13,883 nucleotides of DNA from positions 1-13,883 of the forward strand of contig JALNQF010000801.1 in NCBI GenBank assembly GCA_028456385.1, written 5' to 3'. Below are positions 10,123 to 13,883 of the stretch, piece by piece. Positions within the stretch are counted from its first letter, which is position 1. Each line of letters starts with the position of its first letter. The DNA comes from Ophiosphaerella korrae (Eukaryota; Ascomycota; Dothideomycetes; Pleosporales; Phaeosphaeriaceae). The notes beneath the pieces are model-generated. The model saw only the letters and a program-made list of their open reading frames with translations. It searched no databases and was not told the DNA's origin. Made by a program: the position numbers and the translations under genes.

Positions 10123-10557
10123 TAATAAGTTACTTAGGGTTAACTTCCTAGTAACCTATAAGTTATTAGTAGATTAAGAGTTAATAATAGAAGTTTATAT
10201 TATAATCTATAATAGGCTTATAATAATAGAATAATTCTTATAATGTTAATATATTATCGCTTGTAGTTAATAATTAAATTGCTAATACTATCCTAATAAT
10301 AGATATTACTACTAACTATATACTTAGGTCCCTTAGCTAGCTTTATACTTTGTATTTACTAAGATTATAAATTATAAATTTATTACGTACTTAGCTTTAT
10401 ACTTTATATTTACTAAGATCGCGAATTGTAAATTTATTATATATCTCTATTATAGTTAGTTTCCTAGTTAAGTTTATTACCCTATAGGTTGTACGTACTT
10501 CTATTATCTATAGTAAGGCTAACTAGCTTAAATTAGTTTTCTCTTGTTATAGCTATA
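10123..10557 (-). repeat. LTR, right (5' LTR of A2)
   Basis: This 435-bp copy of the LTR starts TAATAAGTTAC on the + strand (the TG end mutated to TA) and ends AGCTATA at 10557. It has two 54-bp internal units instead of three. Gag of A2 begins within about 20 bases of its inner edge (minus strand). Its outer edge cuts the RNase H frame of element B. It retains more TpG than neighbouring sequence, for example in CTTTGTATTT and GTTGTACG. No promoter element can be named with confidence. Confidence 0.9.
10339..10446. repeat. 54-bp tandem repeat, two units, inside right LTR
   Basis: Units begin at 10339 and 10393 with the same 54-base period as in the left LTR. One unit fewer than the left LTR accounts exactly for the length difference 489 versus 435. 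The second unit carries GATCGCGAATTGTAAA, with CpG retained. Confidence 0.93.
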
Positions 10558-11850
10558 CTACTTTTAGTATATACTCTCTAATATTTAAGTTTATTAACTA
10601 TTATAAGTAGCTCCTTATTATATATATTATATCTTTTATTTTATTTTATAAAGTTCTCTAAATAGTATATAATTAGATACTATTTCTCTTTATACTTTTA
10701 TAGTACTATTACTCTATAAGCTAGGTTTAATATATCTATTTTAATAACTAAAGTCTTATTACTATAAAATTACTTTAGAACTAGTAGTATAATATAAGCT
10801 TACTTAAGTTCTTTATAAACTTATTTCTACTTTACTTTCTATTCTTATATTATATCTTTTCTTATTATCTTTATAAGTAGTAGTACTTTTTTAGAAAATC
10901 TCTTTATAAAGTATTAGTTAAAGTTAATAAATCTTAAGAATAATTATATATCTTTAACTATCTTAGGTTCTTTTTATTCTTTTACTACTTTAATTTTTTC
11001 TTAGCTTATTTTAACTTTATTAATACCTATTATATATCCTAGAAACTCTACTTCTATCTTATACTATTTATACTTCTCTAGCTTTAGTTATAGGTTATAT
11101 TAGTCTAAGTACTATAGTACTATTATTACTTACTCTACGTACTTACTTTCTTCTTTAGAATATATTAGTATATTATCTAAGTATACTATAATAAACTTAT
11201 CTAAGTATTCTTATAATATATTATTAATTAGTTTTTAGAATATTACTAGTATATTTATTAGTCTAAAGGGTATTACTATATACTTATAATATCTATAGTA
11301 TATTTAGAATACTATTTTTTACTCTTTACTTACCTTAATTTATATTAAGTAGTATCTATCTTTTAAGTCTAGCTTTGTAAAAATCTTAGCTTAGCTTAGC
11401 TTATCTTAGAGTTTATCTATATTTAGTAGTAGGTATTAGTCTTTTACTATAATATTATTTAGTTTTTAGTAGTTTATATATATCTTTAGTAGTTCTTTCT
11501 TCTTTAGTATAAAGAGAATTAGAAATCTTACTAATAATAAGGATTCTTATATATATCCTTTCTTTAGGTCTCTATTTAGTCTTTCTTAGAGTATTACTAA
11601 TTTACTTTTTATTAATTAGTAAATAAGTCTAAAAGGTAGCTCTTTTTTTTCTTATAACTTAATTATATAGTCCTAGAGTTAGTACTTAAGTAATACTAGT
11701 ATATCTATCTCTTCTATAAATAAGTAGCTAAACTTCTTATATTATTCTAGGATCTTAGGAGTTACGTATTACTCTTTATTACAAGATACAAGCTTAGGAA
11801 TAAGTAGGAGATAATTATTAATTAAAGAGCTATCTAAGCTAAGCTACTTA
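10558..11850 (-). pseudogene. Element B: Ty3/gypsy RT and RNase H fragment (degenerate)
   Basis: A second gypsy family on the minus strand, unlike A1/A2 in sequence. It starts with PKILE..YKKFSYLF (about 11730-11770; cf. PKEYHEFxDVF), then KELPFRLIY, KKGYI-stop-ES, KLNNI, KIFTKLDLKD, IPFRLINILV and the palm motif Y-L-D-N at 11172-11183 followed by ILIYSKEES. FLGYIIG and FLRFINFN close the RT. RNase H follows with a probable catalytic Asp at about 10735 (VIKIDI, from TDA), YNIYNKELLIIV and KLKY-stop-RVY at 10565-10625. The frame stays readable right up to 10558, where the A2 LTR cuts it inside RNase H. Gag, integrase and LTRs of B are not seen. Confidence 0.92.
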
Positions 11851-12266
11851 TATATAGTAGAGTAGCTTAAATAGCTTATATAGCTTACTTACTACTATAG
11901 GCTTACTTAAATTATATAGAGCGAAGCTCTAACTTATAATATACTCTCTAGGTAAGCTACGTAGTAGAGCTATTTAATAAGTTTTATAGTAGTTATTTAA
12001 ACTTAGTTAAAAATACTTTTACTTGTAATTCTATTTATTTTAGGCTTATATACAAGTACTAAGCGCTTATACGCTATACTTAGTATATTTAGAGTTTTCT
12101 TAGCCTTATAAACTCTTTAATAACTATTATTATAGCTATTATAAGTTTCTATTTTTAAAGCTTTTAAAGCTTACTTTTTATATTAGTAATTATTATACTA
12201 ACTTATTCTTATAAAGTAAAGCTAAGAAAGCTACTTATACTTATACTTCTTACTCCTAAACTACTT

Positions 12267-12270
<4 letters not shown>

Positions 12271-12303
<33 letters not shown>
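12271..12303. repeat. (TAC)11 microsatellite
   Basis: Eleven uninterrupted TAC units. On the minus strand this is (GTA)11. If read before RIP as (TGC)n on + it would be (GCA)n/(CAG)n on the minus strand, encoding poly-Ala or poly-Gln inside the frame described for 11835-12990. An A10 homopolymer follows at 12308-12317. Confidence 0.95.
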
Positions 12304-12308
<5 letters not shown>

Positions 12309-12468
12309 AAAAAAAAAGTATACTAAGAAGACTCTAGTACTATAGATACTCTTACTTTTACTTTTATACGCTTTTTTTCTTAAAGTAGTTATAAAAACTC
12401 TTTATATAGAGCTTTACTTTTACTATACTTATAGTATATTAGTAAGCTACTCTAATAAGAGCTACTAT

Positions 12469-12489
12469 AACTCTTTTAAAAAAAGAGTT
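12469..12489. repeat. Perfect inverted repeat, 9-bp arms
   Basis: AACTCTTTT, loop AAA, AAAAGAGTT. It could form a hairpin. It lies inside the degenerate Gln-rich frame and has no U-run of a bacterial terminator; in DNA this AT-rich such repeats also arise by chance. Confidence 0.7.
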
Positions 12490-12553
12490 TAGTATTATAT
12501 ATACTATACTATTAGTAGCTATAGCTATATTCTTATATAAGTTAATTTAAAAA

Positions 12554-12603
12554 GCTACTCTAGCTCTTTAATTTACTACTTTAAGAGCTACTCTAGCTCT
12601 TTA
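12554..12603. repeat. 33-bp-spaced duplication
   Basis: The 17-mer GCTACTCTAGCTCTTTA occurs at 12554-12570 and 12587-12603, period 33 (11 codons). On the minus strand both copies read KELE-stop-L in the same frame, which would fit an 11-residue helical repeat with Gln at the stop. Each copy also contains the inverted arms AGCTA/TAGCT. Confidence 0.85.
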
Positions 12604-12885
12604 TCTAATATTAGTTAACTAACTTATATTATAGCTTTAAAATTACTTACTATACTACTATTACTTTTATTACTACTTAGGCCTATAAAGCTCTAGAAAA
12701 AGAGCTTAAAACTTTCTAAAAAACTTTTTATATACTACTTAGTAAGGTATAAAAGAGACTCTAAGTTCTTAGACTTTTTTACTACTTTTACCTTTACTTC
12801 TACTTTAGCCTACGCTTATACCTATACTTATTACTACTATTACTCTTACTTCTACTTATAATCTTACTACTACTATACTTACTAT

Positions 12886-12950
12886 TACGCTGTAGGCTAT
12901 AGTAGGCCGTAGCTACGTAAAGCGCAAGTAAGGGCGAGGGCCCTTAGGTA
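12886..12950. other. GC-richer island with surviving CpG
   Basis: Against the surrounding very AT-rich sequence this short stretch holds GGCCGTAGCTACG, AAGCGCAAG and GGGCGAGGGCCC, including a perfect palindrome CGTAGCTACG (12908-12917) and the arms AAGGGC/GCCCTT around a 4-base loop. It contains one of the few CpA (GCGCAAG) and TpG (GCTGTAG) dinucleotides of the region. It sits just inside the start of the Gln-rich minus-strand frame and close to the inferred copia boundary at 12982. No RNA gene is recognisable. Confidence 0.6.
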
Positions 12951-12970
12951 ATATATACTATTCTACTCCT

Positions 12971-12991
12971 GTATTTAACGTTGTTAAATAC
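12971..12991. repeat. Perfect inverted repeat, 9-bp arms, at inferred copia edge
   Basis: GTATTTAAC, loop GTT, GTTAAATAC. The right arm overlaps the TGTTAAATAC that begins at 12982, the candidate outer end of the copia LTR. One arm may be flank and the other LTR. Confidence 0.75.
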
Positions 12992-13278
12992 TTAGTTACC
13001 TTTTTAGGTTTATTTAGCGTAGTAGAGTAGAGCTACTATATAACACTTACTAAGGCTACTATTATAGTAGAAGTAGTTACTACTTTATTAGCTAAAAATA
13101 CTTAAGCTAAAAAAGCTTTTATATATTATTTACGTATAAAAGTACTTTTTAGTAAGTTTATTAATTTTATATTTTAAATAGATACTTTATTTTAAGCTTA
13201 GCTCTAAGCTTTAGCTTTATACTTTAGTACTTTAATTTAAAGACTTTTTTATAGCTCTATACTTTACTTTAGTAATTT
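12982..13278 (-). other. 3' untranslated region and possible 3' LTR of the copia element
   Basis: About 300 bases lie between the end of the copia pol frame (about 13279) and the last base that I can link to the element. TGTTA at 12982 and TAACA at 13041-13045 form the 5-bp inverted ends typical of copia LTRs (TGTTA...TAACA), but they are only 64 bases apart, short for an LTR, and the 5 bases on either side (AACGT and CTTAC) do not match. The true LTR may extend further toward 13278. No coding is seen. Confidence 0.35.
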
Positions 13279-13560
13279 TTATAACTTAAGCTTAGCTTAT
13301 ATATCTTTAAGGTTAAGGTAAGCTTTAAATCTCTTAAATTACTACTCTAGAAAGTACTTAGTTAGGCTATCTACTAGTATCTTACTTGTTAGTATATAAG
13401 AAACTTAAAATAAGTATTTAGTATACTTTTTTCTTAGCTATATATTCTATATATCTACGTAATATAAGTATATTATTACTCGCTTATTTTTACCTATAAT
13501 AAGTCTAATTATTTACTAATTATTATAGAAAATTATCTAAGTAGCTCTTAAGTCTAATAT

Positions 13561-13578
13561 AAGCTCTTAAAAGAGCTT
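13561..13578. repeat. Perfect inverted repeat, 8-bp arms
   Basis: AAGCTCTT, loop AA, AAGAGCTT, within the copia RNase H remnant. Probably incidental to the coding sequence. Confidence 0.6.
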
Positions 13579-13778
13579 TTTTAGTACTATTACTTTTTTA
13601 CTTATATACTTAAGTATAAGTAGCTTAGCTTTAGTAGTAAAAGTAGTTACTATAGCTTATTACGCTACTTTCTATATTACTACTCTACTAAAGAGTATTA
13701 TAATATAGCTATAAGATAAGTAGTACGTTACTAGATTATTAGTAAATAACGCGTCTCTATATATAAGTAGCTTAGTAC

Positions 13779-13823
13779 CTTACTACTTACTATCTTACTA
13801 CTAGCTATCTTACTACTTACTAT
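13779..13823. repeat. 15-bp tandem repeat, three units
   Basis: CTTACTACTTACTAT (13779), CTTACTACTAGCTAT (13794), CTTACTACTTACTAT (13809); units one and three are identical. The period equals five codons, and in the copia frame the stops would read as Gln runs, so it may be a short Gln/Ser-rich spacer or a microsatellite expansion. Confidence 0.85.
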
Positions 13824-13883
13824 ACTAGACTAATAGGTACTAAGTTCTATATAAGTAAATAATAACTTAGTTTACTACTTTAA

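Larger units (their letters stand above)
3520..10557 (-). mobile_element. Full-length RIP-degraded Ty3/gypsy chromovirus (A2)
   Basis: An LTR retrotransposon of about 7.0 kb on the minus strand: 5' LTR 10123-10557, gag, linker, protease, RT, RNase H, integrase, chromodomain, noncoding spacer, polypurine tract, 3' LTR 3520-4008. Domain order RT-RNase H-integrase with a terminal chromodomain places it in the chromoviruses (Metaviridae-type elements of fungi). All domains are readable but broken by TAA/TAG at Gln, Trp or Arg positions, and key residues are replaced. The bases just outside the LTRs (TCTTG on the left, CTACT on the right) do not match, so there is no target-site duplication. On the right it sits inside RNase H of another gypsy element. 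Copy A1 abuts the left LTR. Confidence 0.93.
11835..12990 (-). pseudogene. Unidentified Gln/Ala-rich degenerate frame
   Basis: On the minus strand one frame can be followed from about 12990 to 12310 and, after a one-base shift near the A10 run at 12308-12317, on to about 11840. Nearly every stop is TAA or TAG in runs that make sense as CAA/CAG (Gln) before RIP, for example the cluster at 12810-12880, followed by alternating Ala/Val-Lys-Glu codons. Readable non-repetitive pieces include SKNLESLLYLTK, YIKSFLESFKLF, KELE-stop-LLK, RSLPREYIIS and SKLYKLFKLLYYI. I do not recognise the protein. It may be the 5' region of element B, another transposon, or a captured gene; a chance frame in biased DNA is not excluded. 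The segment has a higher density of AAGCT, GAGCT and TAC words than its neighbours. Confidence 0.4.
13279..13883 (-). pseudogene. Ty1/copia pol C terminus, RNase H (degenerate, truncated by window)
   Basis: Minus-strand remnant of a Ty1/copia polyprotein in one continuous frame from about 13640 to 13279. The RNase H DNQ motif is at 13513-13527 (YNN-stop-stop-IIRL, from CDNQQTIRL), followed by Y-Y-V-D-I (from HVDI) and L-R-K-K-Y (from LRKEH). The characteristic end is at 13357-13395: I-L-T-S-K-I-L-V-D-S-L-T-K, matching YxPTxxMxADGLTK. It closes with FKRFKAYLNLKDI. Upstream, near 13560-13580, L-F-stop-E-L-I-L-D-L fits the (A/L)WLRELL-DLGL helix. Stops occur at Gln, Trp or Arg sites. Copia integrase and RT should lie beyond the right edge. 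Confidence 0.85.

Noticed and set aside
11917..11931. TAGAGC-GAA-GCTCTA as an operator
   Set aside because: A six-base-arm inverted repeat is expected by chance in this biased sequence and nothing nearby is regulated.
11777..12060. LTR of element B between its RT and the Gln-rich frame
   Set aside because: No second copy of this stretch occurs in the window, and no TG...CA pair with matching flanks was found.
12971..12991. Hairpin as a transcription terminator
   Set aside because: The arms are AT-rich, no downstream T-run fits either strand, and the DNA is fungal, where such terminators are not used.
1..13883. Mitochondrial or plastid origin because of low GC
   Set aside because: Retrotransposon domains of gypsy and copia type, direct repeats and the CpA-specific deficit indicate nuclear RIP-mutated DNA; no organelle genes are seen.
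1..13883. Novel defence or biosynthetic system
   Set aside because: Every region with readable coding signal is a decayed retroelement except the unidentified Gln-rich frame, which is too degraded to support such a claim.

Overview
This window looks like a gene-free, AT-rich block of a filamentous ascomycete (Pezizomycotina) genome, built from decayed LTR retrotransposons that have been heavily mutated by repeat-induced point mutation (RIP). GC is about one quarter on the lines I sampled. CpA is almost absent from the + strand, TpG is rare, TpA is everywhere, and remaining C is mostly in CpT. Reading frames are recognisable as polyproteins, but their stop codons sit where Gln, Trp or Arg is expected, and Cys, Gly, Asp and His codons are changed in the direction RIP predicts. 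I found no intact gene, tRNA, rRNA or CRISPR array. The species cannot be named from this.

Layout. (1) 1-3519: truncated copy (A1) of a Ty3/gypsy chromovirus, minus strand, with part of RNase H, RT, protease and gag; it runs off the left edge. (2) 3520-10557: a second copy of the family (A2), minus strand, bounded by LTRs at 3520-4008 (its 3' LTR) and 10123-10557 (its 5' LTR). In minus-strand order it carries gag with a coiled-coil-like N terminus and CCHC knuckle, a long linker, protease, RT, RNase H, integrase and a C-terminal chromodomain. About 640 bases without minus-strand coding then lead to a polypurine tract and the 3' LTR. The LTRs differ in length by exactly one 54-bp internal repeat unit. 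(3) 10558 to about 11850: RT and RNase H of a different Ty3/gypsy element (B), minus strand, cut inside RNase H exactly where the A2 LTR begins. (4) About 11835-12990: an unrecognised minus-strand degenerate frame rich in apparent Gln and Ala codons, with a (TAC)11 tract. (5) 12982-13883: the 3' part of a Ty1/copia element, minus strand, with the RNase H C terminus clearly readable; it runs off the right edge.

Interpretation. This is a nested and rearranged transposon cluster. A2 interrupts B, but the bases flanking A2 do not form a target-site duplication, and A1 joins the A2 LTR directly with about 250 bp missing. So the left side was rearranged after insertion. The chromodomain suggests a family that may target H3K9-methylated chromatin, which fits the setting. 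I do not see a new functional system. The items most worth checking are the unidentified Gln/Ala-rich frame, the A1/A2 junction, the 54-bp LTR unit, and the unequal survival of TpG versus CpA.
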